From Aureicoccus marinus (GTDB lineage Bacteria > Bacteroidota > Bacteroidia > Flavobacteriales > Flavobacteriaceae), in NCBI RefSeq assembly GCF_002954325.1, contig NZ_MQVX01000001.1:315546-379545 (forward strand): 64,000 nt of DNA, read 5' to 3'. The notes below the pieces were generated by a model, which was not told where the DNA came from, did no database searches, and saw only the letters and a list, made by a program, of their open reading frames with translations. The position numbers were made by a program, and so were the translations under genes. Below are positions 33,865 through 43,050 of this stretch, one piece after another (the stretch's first letter is position 1; each line of letters starts with the position of its first letter).

Positions 33865-35290
33865 AATCCAACGGGTTTTAATCCTAATTTTTCACCTTGC
33901 TTTAGCATATACTCAAAGGCGGCCTCGTACTCATTCGGGATCACACCCTCCAGTATGGCCTCCTTAATGGCTTCTTTAATGACGCCGATTTCACGAGAAG
34001 GTTGCAAAGCAAAGACCTTCATTATTTCTTCACCACTCACAGGAGGCTGAAAATTGCGCACCTGGTCCCGGGCTTCCACTTCTTCAATTTTTTGACGGAC
34101 CACCTGAAAGTTTTTCCGGTAGCGTTTTTGCTTGTTGGGGTTTTTAGTGGTGATGTCTGCCTCACACAACATCATCAAGTCCTCAATGTCTTCCCCGGCG
34201 TCAAAAATCAGTCGTCGTACAGCGGAGTCCGTTACAAAGTCCTGAGAGAGAATAATTGGACGGGAGCTCATTTGTACCAACTTTTGAACGTACTTCATCT
34301 TTTCGTTCAGGGGCATACGCAGCCTTTTAAAGACCTTGTACACCATCTTACCACCCAGAAATTCATGTCCATGGAAGGTCCAGCCAATTTCTTTATCGAA
34401 ACGTTTAGTCGGTCCTTTACCGATATCGTGTAAGAGGGCCGCCCAGCGCAACCAAAGTTTATCACTGGTCTTCGCCAGGTTGTCAACGACCTCTAGGGTA
34501 TGCCAAAAATTGTCTTTATGGCGTTGCCCTTCAACCTCGTCAATTCCTTCAAGTCGGGTGAGTTCGGGTAGAATTTTATGCAGTAAGCCCGTTTTGTGAA
34601 GCAAGGCAAAGCCAATCGAAGGCTTGGGAGTTGCCATAATCTTGTGGAGTTCATCCACGATGCGCTCCCTGGAGAGAATTTGTAGGCGGTTCCTTTGATC
34701 TTTAATGGCCTGAAGACAGACGGGGTCTATCGCAAAATTCAATTGGGTCGCAAAACGAATCGCCCGAATCATCCGCAGTGGATCATCTCGGAAGGTCAGT
34801 TGAGGTTCCAATGGGGTGACAATGCGTTTTTCCGCTAGGTCCTGTTGTCCCCCAAAAGGTCCAAGAGTTCACCAAAATGGGCTTTATTGAGCCGTATGGC
34901 CAGTGCATTAATCGTAAAATCACGGCGCTTTTGATCGTCTTCTAGGCTTCCGTCCTCTACGGCCGGTTTCCGGCTGTCTTCCCGGTAGCTTTCTTTTCGA
35001 GCCCCAACAAATTCCAATTCGTATTGCTCGTGTTTGATCATGGCCGTACCAAAGTTCTTGAAAATACTCACCTTGGTTTTGCCGGGTATTTTATTCGCCA
35101 CGGCCTGCGCGAGCTCAATACCGCTTCCCAGGGTGACAATATCAATATCTTTTACCTGAGGGCGCCCTAATAAATAATCCCGCACAAAGCCGCCAATGAC
35201 GTAACACTCGAGTCCGAGTTCGTCTGCCACTTCTCCAATGAATGGAAAAATGGAATCCGTTAAAGCCTGTGAATGATTTTCTTGTGCCAT
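33861..35290 (-). CDS. cca: CCA tRNA nucleotidyltransferase with HD domain (frameshift near 34853)
   Basis: This enzyme adds or repairs the CCA end of tRNAs. The head has VIGGFVRDYLLGR and the metal-binding KDIDIVT, FGTAMIK, and RRDFTINALAIRLN. After the break the protein continues with TFRDDPLRMIRAIRFA, the LLHDIGKGPTKRFD HD motif and a helical tail. As read, the first part stops at 34835 (DLLGDNRT). Restoring one base in the short T or G run (plus-strand 34849-34857) gives DLFGGQQDL, a classic family motif, and continues in one frame to 33861, for 476 residues. Because tRNA CCA repair is normally essential, a sequence error is likely. It is the first gene of a four-gene leftward series. Confidence 0.92.
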
Positions 35291-35466
35291 GAACCGAATA
35301 GACCGGGAAATTAGACCCCTTTCAGCAGTGCTCTACGGACAATTAAAGCCAAATCTTTCCGAAGAATTTGTCTGCCAATGGAGTTCTGGCAAAGGTACCA
35401 CATCGTCGACTCCTATTAAAATAACGGGGCCATTCTCTTTGGGTAAAATAAGAGCGGAATACGGCC

Positions 35467-36309
35467 TTAGTCTTGCGGCAAAAATAAAAGGGAAGGCAAG
35501 TCAAAATGAGCAGATAGGGCCCTCCATTGTCGGGTGTTTCCGCCTTGCTTGACATTGGTCTTTTTCAGGGCCACTTTTTGGGTGCCCAGGATCGGGATGG
35601 GTTCTGCTGGCTTTTGATCCGTAGGAAGAGAGTGAGTGCCCTGTAGCAGGGCCATGGTTTTAAACCACAAATCATCAGCTTGCGGGCACAGACGCATAAA
35701 TAGCTCTTCCTCTTTATAAAGAGGACTCAGGCTTTTCGGTGGATAAAGGGTACCCCATTGGCCAATGGGCAGAAATGCCCTTGGGTTCACTTCGCCTTCA
35801 GCGGGTTTTCTCCAGGCGGCTGAAGGAAGGGGTTGTTGATCTTGGTCATACCGAAGATAGACCGTTCTGACGGCTAAGATATCCGTCGGTCTTTTTTGGT
35901 GTTCCTTCCAGAAAAGGCTAAGCCATTCCCGGTGGTACATCATATCGTCATCACAGGTAAGAACCACCTCGTCTGGGTAGAGTTCTAAGGTCCCGACCAG
36001 TTTTTTGTGTGGGCTGTTTAAGGGGGTAAAATGAAGTTCAACCTGGTCGGAGCACAGGGCATGAACTGCTGGGGGGACTTTGGATTTCAAGGCTACGTTG
36101 AGCCAGATCAGGATTTTTTTAGGCCGGCAACTCTGATCCAGTAAACTGCGGATAACCAAGTGTAAACTTCCCAAGCGCGGTTCGATAGAGGCCAAACTAA
36201 TCACAAAAGGAACTACCGGTTTACTCGGATCGAGCAATTCTTCCAGCGGGCGCTGTTTGAGTCGCCAGGAGTGAAATAGAGAATAGGGGAGTTCTTTGAT
36301 GAGTTTCAC
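35467..36309 (-). CDS. Glycosyltransferase family 2-like protein
   Basis: The 280-residue protein has a nucleotide-sugar-binding GT-A pattern: VPFVISLASIEPRLGSLHL, then LTCDDDMMYHREWL with an acidic metal-binding DDD triplet, and a conserved ADDLWFKTMAL. It lacks membrane helices. The start codon is GTG. The gene is the second of a leftward pair with the ATP-grasp gene upstream (12 bases apart), which suggests a role in making a surface polysaccharide. The stretch 35291-35466 downstream holds no convincing gene. Confidence 0.8.
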   Translation of the reverse strand: MKLIKELPYSLFHSWRLKQRPLEELLDPSKPVVPFVISLASIEPRLGSLHLVIRSLLDQSCRPKKILIWLNVALKSKVPPAVHALCSDQVELHFTPLNSPHKKLVGTLELYPDEVVLTCDDDMMYHREWLSLFWKEHQKRPTDILAVRTVYLRYDQDQQPLPSAAWRKPAEGEVNPRAFLPIGQWGTLYPPKSLSPLYKEEELFMRLCPQADDLWFKTMALLQGTHSLPTDQKPAEPIPILGTQKVALKKTNVKQGGNTRQWRALSAHFDLPSLLFLPQD

Positions 36310-36321
36310 GAGATAGCCTGC

Positions 36322-37221
36322 TTAAATTTCTGTTCGGAAAGGCTTGCCGGCGGGTATTTCAGGCAACTGTATATAAGAGCCGATGATGGCATTGTACTCG
36401 TCTGGTAAAAACTCATTGCGGCCATCAGCTGGGTAGAAGGTCATTTCTCCAAAGAGGATGCGGCCGTCAATGTTGTAAAGATCAACGCGAACAAAGGGGA
36501 AGCGATCAGCAAGCTTACGGGAAACTTCTACCATTTCTTCAAAAGCGGGTGGTTTGGGGTAATCATCTTCCATGGGCTGGTAATTCCCCTGGCGGTAGAA
36601 GGCCTGCTTTTCCCACGCCATATTGTAATAAGCCCGGCGGTGTTCGGTGCTGCGGTCCTCATCCACTTGAACAAATTTGGGTTCTCCGTTAAAGCAGTAA
36701 AATTTATAATCTGCAATTTCTTCTTTTCCGAGTTCGGCCAGGAATTTTTCGGCCACGAAACGGGGCGGTACATCTTTGTAGGCCCATTCTTTTCCTCCTC
36801 GCCAGTACTGGTTTTTCATCTGCCACTTTCGAAGCAGAAAACGGGCCTTTTTTAAGTTGAGTTTACTCTTATCCGGGACGATGAGGTTGAAGTGAAACCC
36901 ATGGGTTCCTTTTAGTACGTACTGCTGTGGTAAGGCGTCAAAATCGACCTCGGAGGCGCTGTTGTATAAGGCGATAAGCTCATTGAGGTATTGGGGCCCA
37001 ATCTTTTCTTCCACATACTGCCGCACAGCGTACTTGTCGACGAGTTGATTGAGTATTTTCGGACGGTAATATACCTTCATCCAATGGATTTTCTGATTGA
37101 ATTCCACAGGATTCTCGAGATCCAGCTTTTTGCCGGTGTAGTATTCGTAATACACTTTGGCGTAAAAAGGATCCGGAAGGAACTTACATTTCTTTAATAG
37201 AGCGAGGCCAAGTCTGCGCAT
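36322..37221 (-). CDS. TupA-like ATP-grasp protein of polysaccharide clusters
   Basis: The protein matches the TupA-like ATP-grasp family found in polysaccharide clusters: YEYYTGKKLDLENPVEFNQK, WMKVYYRPKILNQLVDKY, YVLKGTHGFHFNLIVPDKS, VAEKFLAEL, ADYKFYCFNGEPKFVQVD and FVRVDLYNIDGRILFGEMTF, typical metal-binding ends of ATP-grasp. TupA homologues build polypeptide- or amino-acid-linked cell-wall polymers, but the substrate here is unknown. The ATG at 37221 is preferred over the TTG at 37278, because the -7 box at 37292 puts initiation only a few bases before 37278. Confidence 0.85.
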   Translation of the reverse strand: MRRLGLALLKKCKFLPDPFYAKVYYEYYTGKKLDLENPVEFNQKIHWMKVYYRPKILNQLVDKYAVRQYVEEKIGPQYLNELIALYNSASEVDFDALPQQYVLKGTHGFHFNLIVPDKSKLNLKKARFLLRKWQMKNQYWRGGKEWAYKDVPPRFVAEKFLAELGKEEIADYKFYCFNGEPKFVQVDEDRSTEHRRAYYNMAWEKQAFYRQGNYQPMEDDYPKPPAFEEMVEVSRKLADRFPFVRVDLYNIDGRILFGEMTFYPADGRNEFLPDEYNAIIGSYIQLPEIPAGKPFRTEI

Positions 37222-37291
37222 GGTGGATGGTTGAAGACTTAAAAGAAAACGACTTTTTGCCGTTTCTCGGGTTTTCAATACCCCTGAGGAA

Positions 37292-37322
37292 CAAATATAA
37301 ATGAAAGACTTTTTTATTTTTG
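37292..37322. promoter_or_regulatory. Back-to-back -7 boxes for two divergent glycan genes
   Basis: TATATTTG on the minus strand (37292-37299) faces the ATP-grasp gene, and TATTTTTG on the plus strand (37315-37322) faces the glycosyltransferase starting at 37341. The two promoters overlap in their upstream parts, so regulation may be coupled. Confidence 0.55.
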
Positions 37323-37340
37323 CCGGAAGCAGAAGAACAG

Positions 37341-38159
37341 ATGGATCAACCCAAAATATCGGTTATTGTAAGTACTTACAATTCAGAGGAATGGCTTAAA
37401 AAAGTTCTTTGGGGGTTCAACTGCCAACTCTTTAAAGAATTCGAATTGGTGATCGCAGATGACGGTTCGGGTCCGGCAACCAAATCTTTAATAGATCAAA
37501 TGCGGGAGGAAGTTTTTTTTCCGATCCAGCACATATGGCAGGAAGATGAGGGTTTTCAAAAGTCCCGAATCCTCAATAAAGCCGTGAGTGCTTGTCAGGC
37601 TGACTACATCATTATGACCGATGGGGATTGTATTCCGCGAGAAGACTTCACGGAGGTTCATTACATCAATAAAGAAGAGGGATTTTTCATTTCTGGCGGT
37701 TATTATATGCTCCCCATGAATATATCAGAAATGATTGGGCTCGAGGATATACAGACTCAACGCTGCTTCGATATTCAATGGTTAAAGGAGAAAGGGATAC
37801 CTAAAACCTTTAAGAACAACAAGCTGACGGCTAAGGGGTTTATCTCTAAACTGCTCAATACGATTACTCCGACCAACGCAAGTTGGAATGGCCACAACTC
37901 TTCCGGCTGGAAAGCGGATATTGAAAAAGTCAATGGTTTTGACGAACGGATGCAGTATGGAGGGCAAGACCGGGAACTGGGTGAGCGGCTTTTTAATACA
38001 GGTATTCTCTCTAAGCAGTTGCGCTACAGTGCGGTTTGTGTGCATTTGGATCACAAAAGAGGGTACAAGACACCTGAATCCATTGCCAAAAATCAAGCGA
38101 TAAGAAAAGAAACAAGAAGTCAGAAAAAGACCTGGACCGATTACGGCATTACCAAGTAG
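37341..38159 (+). CDS. Glycosyltransferase family 2 with galactosyltransferase-like C-terminus
   Basis: The 272-residue protein begins MDQPKISVIVSTYNSEEWLK and has FELVIADDGSGPATKSL, SACQADYIIMTDGDCIPR (the DxD-type DGD) and the later GWKADIEKVNGFDERMQYGG with GQDRELGERLFNTG, the conserved end seen in the Glyco_transf_7C-like group. It likely transfers a sugar from a nucleotide donor to a surface glycan. The start is set by the -7 box at 37315. Its end overlaps the converging glycosyltransferase at 38141 by 19 bases. Confidence 0.85.
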   Translation: MDQPKISVIVSTYNSEEWLKKVLWGFNCQLFKEFELVIADDGSGPATKSLIDQMREEVFFPIQHIWQEDEGFQKSRILNKAVSACQADYIIMTDGDCIPREDFTEVHYINKEEGFFISGGYYMLPMNISEMIGLEDIQTQRCFDIQWLKEKGIPKTFKNNKLTAKGFISKLLNTITPTNASWNGHNSSGWKADIEKVNGFDERMQYGGQDRELGERLFNTGILSKQLRYSAVCVHLDHKRGYKTPESIAKNQAIRKETRSQKKTWTDYGITK

Positions 38160-38944
38160 TAGGCCAATTCGTTTTTCTTTTCGAGGCGCTTTAGCTCGCG
38201 GAAGCGCTCATACACGCTAAGAGCATTCAAATAGCATATGGTAATCCCTTTCTTTCCGTCCATAATTCCCAAGCGAAGAATGTAGTTGTTGAAGAATTTC
38301 CAGAAGGGCTTTACATACAAAGACAGGTAGTTGAAGTGCTTTTCTTTGTAAAAAGCTTCTCTGGCCTTCAGACGCCCGTAATGCAACATTTTGCCTTTGT
38401 AGTCTTCAAAGTCTTTGTAGCAATAGTGCATCAATTTGGATCTCATTTTACCAGAGGTTCCATTGACTTCTAAAGTTTCGTGCACCAATTTGCGGTCCGT
38501 GAACTTTACCTTGCTTTTTTTGAAAAGTCGGTGATTTTTATCGGTTTGCCAACCACTGAATCTCAAGCGGTTGTTTTCGAACATGAATTGGCGATAAAAC
38601 CAGTAAGCATCATGGGTCTGGGGCCCGGCTAGGGTTTCTTGAATTTCGTCTCGTAACTGTTCGGTGACTACTTCGTCAGCATCGACAAAAAGAATCCAGT
38701 CGTTACGGGCTTGCTCTAGAGCGTATGATTTCTGAGCGGTGAAGTTTTTGAACGGGTGTTGAATTACCCGAACATTTTCTTGCTGCAAGAGGTACTCGTA
38801 AGTGCCGTCTGTACTATACGAATCAATGACAATAATCTCATCGGCAAAAGCGATGGATTCAAGGCATTTTTCGATATAGCCAATCTCGTTATAGGTAATG
38901 ACTAAGGCACTTATGCTAGGTGTTGTTTGATAACTATCCTTCAT
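38141..38944 (-). CDS. Glycosyltransferase family 2, WaaE/KdtX-like
   Basis: The 267-residue protein has SALVITYNEIGYIEKCLESI, ADEIIVIDSYSTDGTYE, ILFVDADEVVTEQL (DxD), SGWQTDKNHRLFKKSKVKF and a C-terminal helical part with YVKPFWKFFNNYILRLG. These match the WaaE-like group of glycosyltransferases that add sugars to lipopolysaccharide core in proteobacteria; in Flavobacteriia the substrate is not settled. With the three genes to its left it forms a small glycan-biosynthesis region. Confidence 0.87.
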   Translation of the reverse strand: MKDSYQTTPSISALVITYNEIGYIEKCLESIAFADEIIVIDSYSTDGTYEYLLQQENVRVIQHPFKNFTAQKSYALEQARNDWILFVDADEVVTEQLRDEIQETLAGPQTHDAYWFYRQFMFENNRLRFSGWQTDKNHRLFKKSKVKFTDRKLVHETLEVNGTSGKMRSKLMHYCYKDFEDYKGKMLHYGRLKAREAFYKEKHFNYLSLYVKPFWKFFNNYILRLGIMDGKKGITICYLNALSVYERFRELKRLEKKNELAYYLVMP

Positions 38945-39067
38945 GCGATCTCTGCGTTGGGGCGTGTCCTCTGTCCTAATAACTAAAAATTACAAAAAAA
39001 ATTTTACACGATAGTAATTATCCTACAAAGATAGGAGGATACGGCCTAACACCAAGCGTAGTCCTTT

Positions 39068-39882
39068 TTAAACTGCGACCTTGTGGGTTCTCAAGGCGTC
39101 ATTCAAAGAGGTCTTTTTGTCCGTACTCTCTTTTCTTTTCCCGATGATCAAGGCACAGGGCACTTGGTAATCACCTGCGGGAAAAGTCTTTGTATAGCTC
39201 CCTGGTATAACAACTGACCTGGCAGGAACCCTACCCTTGTACTCTACAGGTTCCGATCCACTGACATCGATGATCTTAGTAGAGGCCGTTAAGACCACGT
39301 TGGCCCCAAGAACCGCTTCTTGCTCTACGCGTACACCTTCTACCACAATACAGCGAGATCCAACGAATACGTTGTCTTCGATGATTACCGGTGCGGCTTG
39401 AAGAGGCTCCAGCACTCCTCCAATACCAACACCACCACTCAAGTGGACGTTTTTTCCGATTTGGGCGCAGCTACCAACCGTAGCCCAAGTATCAACCATA
39501 GTCCCTTCATCGACATAGGCGCCAATATTGACATAACTCGGCATGAGGATAGTGGAGGGAGCAATGAAGGCTCCGTGCCTTGCAACCGCGTGGGGAACCA
39601 CACGAACTCCTTGTGATTTATAATCTTTCTTGAGCGGAATCTTATCATGAAATTCAAAAATTCCAACTTCTAGGGTTTCCATTTCTTGGATAGGGAAATA
39701 AAGAACGACTGCTTTTTTCACCCATTCATTGACTTGCCATCCTCTGACGTAGGCTCAGCACAGCGCAATTGGCCCTTGTCCAGGGCTTCGAGTACTGCTC
39801 TGATGGTGGTTTTCACCTCTTCTTTTTGCAAAAGACTTCGGTCTTCCCAAGCCGCTTCAATGGTTGATTTGTATTCGTTCAT
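39068..39882 (-). CDS. dapD: Tetrahydrodipicolinate N-succinyltransferase (frameshift near 39744)
   Basis: DapD succinylates tetrahydrodipicolinate on the way to diaminopimelate and lysine. The visible frame from 39721 has the left-handed beta-helix hexapeptides: STILMPSYVNIGAYVDEGTM, VDTWATVGSCAQIGKNVHLS and PVIIEDNVFVGSRCIVVEG. The N-terminal domain lies in another frame upstream, starting at 39882 (MNEYKSTIEAAWEDRSLL) and running to EPTSEDG. Restoring one G near 39743-39746 gives SEGWQVNEWVKKAVVLYFP and a 271-residue enzyme, the normal length. As read, the protein would lack its first 54 residues. lysA, the last step of the pathway, is in the window. Confidence 0.92.
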
Positions 39883-39958
39883 TTCCGAAAATTTGGGGCA
39901 AAGATAGGGTGCTTTGGGTCGAAAAATGCAGGCTTTTATAGAGATTACAAAATTGATT

Positions 39959-39966
39959 TATTTTTG
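39959..39966 (+). promoter_or_regulatory. Flavobacterial -7 box for ruvX-def
   Basis: TATTTTTG fits TAnnTTTG and sits 14 bases before the TTG start codon of ruvX at 39981. Confidence 0.5.
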
Positions 39967-39980
39967 TGGAAAAGTGAAGC

Positions 39981-40395
39981 TTGTCAAGACTCTTAGCGCT
40001 CGATTATGGCAAAGTAAGAACAGGGGTAGCCGCCACTGATGAAGGGCGGATAATCGCGAGTGGACTGCCGACGGTAGCCACTTCTAAACTCTTTAACTTT
40101 CTGGATAGTTATCTTGCGGAAGAAAAGGTAGGAGCTTGTGGTAGGTCTGCCGGTTCAAATGGATGGGAGTCCATCCGAGTCGGAGGGAGACATTCAGAAA
40201 TTCTTGCAAAAATTTGTGCAGAAATATCCTGAGATGCCTGTGCATAGACAAGATGAGCGCTTTACATCAAAGATGGCCGCCCAAAGTTTGCGTTTGGGAG
40301 GTGCCTCGAAGAAGAAAAGACAAAACAAAGGTTTAGTAGATGAGATCAGCGCGGTCCTGATTCTACAGGCCTTTATGGATAAAAACCCCTTTTGA
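39981..40395 (+). CDS. ruvX: RuvX/YqgF family RNase H-fold nuclease (frameshift near 40133)
   Basis: YqgF-type proteins mature 16S rRNA or resolve DNA junctions. The first frame starts at a TTG with SRLLALDYGKVRTGVAATDE, the family's first motif. It then derails at about 40133 (EEKVGACGRS) and the conserved VVGLPVQMDGSPSE, FTSKMAAQSL and VDEISAVLILQ are in another frame, ending at 40395. Removing one G from GGA in the join gives EKVELVVGLP and 137 residues, the usual length. Unlike the other breaks in this window this one is an extra base. It is followed by def after 30 bases. Confidence 0.9.
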
Positions 40396-40425
40396 TACCT
40401 GCGGGATCAGAATTGTAACTGTTAT

Positions 40426-41019
40426 ATGGTATTACCTATTGTCGCCTATGGCGATCCTGTACTAAAGAAGAAAGCCGTTGACATCGATGCGGACTACCCA
40501 AAGCTGAAGGAACTCATCGACAACATGTGGGATACCATGTACAATGCCCATGGTGTAGGTTTAGCTGCTCCTCAAATCGGCTTGGCCATTCGTTTATTTC
40601 TGGTCGATACGGCTCCTTTCGCTGAAGATGAAGAGTTGACTGAAGAGGAGGTAGAAGAGCTTAAGGCTTTTAAGAAAGTTTTTATCAATCCTACTATTGT
40701 GGAAGAAGAAGGAGAGGAGTGGGCCTTTAGTGAGGGCTGTTTGAGTATTCCAGATGTCCGAGAAGATGTGTACCGCAAACCGGAATTGGTACTGCACTAC
40801 CAGGATGAGGACTTTAACGCTCATGAGCTTAAGTTGGACGGAGTTATTGCCCGGGTTGTTCAGCACGAATACGATCACATCGAGGGAATTCTCTTTACCG
40901 ATAAGCTGTCGAGCTTAAAAAAACGGCTATTGAGAGGTCGCCTGGAAAAAATCAGCAAGGGTAAAATAAGTGTCGACTACAAGATGCGATTCCCGGCCAT
41001 TAAAAAAGGACGGTCTTAG
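40426..41019 (+). CDS. def: Peptide deformylase
   Basis: Def removes the formyl group from new proteins. The 197-residue enzyme has all three motifs: GVGLAAPQIG near residue 45, EGCLSIPDVRED with the metal Cys, and VVQHEYDHIEGILF with the two metal His and catalytic Glu. An acidic insert after the first motif (EDEELTEEEVEELKAF) is usual in Bacteroidota. It lies between ruvX and the DUF5606 gene on the same strand. Confidence 0.97.
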   Translation: MVLPIVAYGDPVLKKKAVDIDADYPKLKELIDNMWDTMYNAHGVGLAAPQIGLAIRLFLVDTAPFAEDEELTEEEVEELKAFKKVFINPTIVEEEGEEWAFSEGCLSIPDVREDVYRKPELVLHYQDEDFNAHELKLDGVIARVVQHEYDHIEGILFTDKLSSLKKRLLRGRLEKISKGKISVDYKMRFPAIKKGRS

Positions 41020-41068
41020 TCCGATAAGCCCTCTTTTTCCTTAATTTCGTCACCCTAAAATACAGACA

Positions 41069-41476
41069 TTGACACTAGATAAAATTCTTTCAATTTCCGG
41101 TAAACCCGGCTTGTACAAGCTGGTGACTCAAACAAGAACCGGATTTGTTGGTGAATCCCTACTCGACGGCAAACGCATTACCGTAGGTTTGAGAAATAAC
41201 GTGAGTGTTCTTTCTGAGATCGCCATCTACACTTTGGAGGAGGAAGTTCCTCTGCGTGAAGTCTTCTTAAATATTCAAGTAAAAGAAAAAGGAGGCGAAA
41301 CCTCTGTCAGTCACAAAGAGGATAAGCTCAAATTGGAAGAATACTTCTTTGAAGTGTTGCCAAACTATGACGAGGATCGGGTTTACGCGAGCGATATCAA
41401 AAAGATCATTCGCTGGTACAACCTACTTCGTGAAAAAGGAATTACCGATTTCTCGGATTCCAATGAAGAGGAATAG
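41069..41476 (+). CDS. DUF5606 family protein
   Basis: The 135-residue protein begins at a TTG (MTLDKILSISGKPGLYKLV) and has the conserved EEEVPLREVFLNIQVKE and DEDRVYASDIKKIIRWYNLL of DUF5606. This family of unknown function is common downstream of peptide deformylase in Bacteroidota. There is no signal peptide. It ends 5 bases before the stop of the converging GH20 gene. Confidence 0.88.
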   Translation: MTLDKILSISGKPGLYKLVTQTRTGFVGESLLDGKRITVGLRNNVSVLSEIAIYTLEEEVPLREVFLNIQVKEKGGETSVSHKEDKLKLEEYFFEVLPNYDEDRVYASDIKKIIRWYNLLREKGITDFSDSNEEE

Positions 41477-41481
41477 GACGA

Positions 41482-43044
41482 TTACTCCTCCGTCCCAAAA
41501 ACGGGAGACTTGTAGTAATTGATCCCTTCCTTATCCCACCTTTGACGTTGAGATTTTAGCCTTTTCAGGTAGAAATCCCATTCCCTGTGCTCTTGTTGGC
41601 TCCAGGCCATTTCGGCATATCCTGCCATTCTCGGATAGGCGAGGTATTCCAACTCAGCTGAATTGGAGACGGTTTCGGACCACAAAGGCGCTTCAAGCCC
41701 GAGAATATTCTTTTGCGCTAAGCCGGTGACAGCTTCATCCGGATTCCAGTTGTAGGCTTTGTCTACAGGGATGAATCCCGCCCAAGTCAAACCGTATTCA
41801 GAATATTTGTCGTATTTCATATCCAGATAGCTGAAGAAGGCAGGAGAGAGAACGACTTGCATTCCTTGTTCTCCTCCTTTTGCGGCATTTTCGGGTGTTC
41901 TCCAGTGTTGTAGTACAGTAGAATTGCCCAGCTTGGCTTGTACAATTTCATCCCATCCCATCATGCGTTTGCCTGCCTTGGTAATCAAGGGTTCAACCCG
42001 TTCCAAGAAGTAGATATAGTCCTCTTTCTTGGTCACATGGCTTTCGTCTCCACCGACGTGGAAGAAGGGCCCATCGGTTAATGCAGTAATTTGCTGAATG
42101 ACATCTTCCAAGAAGGCATAGGTTTTGTCGCTTCTGGTATCAAAAGTGCTGAAGCCCACTCGGGTACCCGTATAAGGCTTTGGGGTTTTTCCGTTTCCGT
42201 TGAGTTCTGGATAGCTCACTACGGCCGCATTGGTGTGGCCAGGCATATCGATCTCGGGAACGATAGTGATGTATCGGCTTTTCGCGTAGTCCACCAATTC
42301 ACGGTACTCTTCCTGCGTGTAGAATCCTCCGGGAGTTCCTCCTACTTCTGTAGCGGCACCGATTCCGGTCAGTTCTGGCCAGCCTTTGATTTCGATACGC
42401 CATCCTTGGTCATCGCTCAGGTGCAAATGCAGGTGATTGACTTTGTAATAACTCAATTGATCAAGGAGACGCTTAACTTCATCAACACTGAAGAAGTGCC
42501 GAGCCACATCCAGCATCATGCCTCGGTAGGCATAGCGAGGACGGTCATTAATTTCTCCCCCAGGAACCACCAGGATTCTGCGGTTGGCCAGGGTATCGTT
42601 GGTCTGATGGGGAATATTCTGTTTCAGGCTTTGTAATCCTCTATAGGCTCCCGCGGGGTCGGAAGCCTCTAAAAAGAGGGTATCCTGCCCGATACGTAAT
42701 CGGTAGGCTTCACTGCCTCCATCTGTAGGGGGTACAGACCGAATGACTAAAGGTGAACGCTGAGCCAATTGTTCTAAAGGGAGCTCCCAGCCGGTTTGCT
42801 CTTTCAATTCAGCCTGAACGCGCTGCTGCAGTTGTTGCCAGGATTTGGATTTGTCTTCCAAAAGAATCGGAGTGAGGCTGTCCAGAGGAAAGGCGCTACT
42901 GTCTGCAAGAATTTCGGATGGCCAGGGCAAGAAGGCCGTTTGTTTTAAATCTGTTTTGGGTAGGTTCAGCACTTCCTTCTCTGGAGTGCATTGGCTGAAA
43001 AGGCTCGTGCCCAGTAAAAGCAAGAGCGTGGTTTTGATTCTCAT
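41482..43044 (-). CDS. Beta-N-acetylhexosaminidase, glycoside hydrolase family 20 (lipoprotein)
   Basis: The 520-residue protein has a lipoprotein signal with cysteine after FSQ (LLLLLGTSLFSQC), a GH20b-type N-terminal domain, then the barrel: YRGMMLDVARHFFSVDEVKR, LHLHLSDDQGWRIEIKGWP and the catalytic pair in FHVGGDESHV. It cleaves terminal GlcNAc or GalNAc from glycans such as chitin or cell-wall fragments. It is the last gene of a leftward operon after M14 and SGNH genes (6 bases from the SGNH stop). Confidence 0.95.
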   Translation of the reverse strand: MRIKTTLLLLLGTSLFSQCTPEKEVLNLPKTDLKQTAFLPWPSEILADSSAFPLDSLTPILLEDKSKSWQQLQQRVQAELKEQTGWELPLEQLAQRSPLVIRSVPPTDGGSEAYRLRIGQDTLFLEASDPAGAYRGLQSLKQNIPHQTNDTLANRRILVVPGGEINDRPRYAYRGMMLDVARHFFSVDEVKRLLDQLSYYKVNHLHLHLSDDQGWRIEIKGWPELTGIGAATEVGGTPGGFYTQEEYRELVDYAKSRYITIVPEIDMPGHTNAAVVSYPELNGNGKTPKPYTGTRVGFSTFDTRSDKTYAFLEDVIQQITALTDGPFFHVGGDESHVTKKEDYIYFLERVEPLITKAGKRMMGWDEIVQAKLGNSTVLQHWRTPENAAKGGEQGMQVVLSPAFFSYLDMKYDKYSEYGLTWAGFIPVDKAYNWNPDEAVTGLAQKNILGLEAPLWSETVSNSAELEYLAYPRMAGYAEMAWSQQEHREWDFYLKRLKSQRQRWDKEGINYYKSPVFGTEE

Positions 43045-43050
43045 AGAGAC

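Noticed and set aside
35289..35552. Plus-strand 87-codon frame
   Set aside because: It overlaps the glycosyltransferase end and has no family pattern, promoter or signal; treated as chance.
40128..40138. Programmed frameshift in ruvX or the other broken genes
   Set aside because: The break sites share no slippery motif or following structure, and relatives of these families are in one frame.
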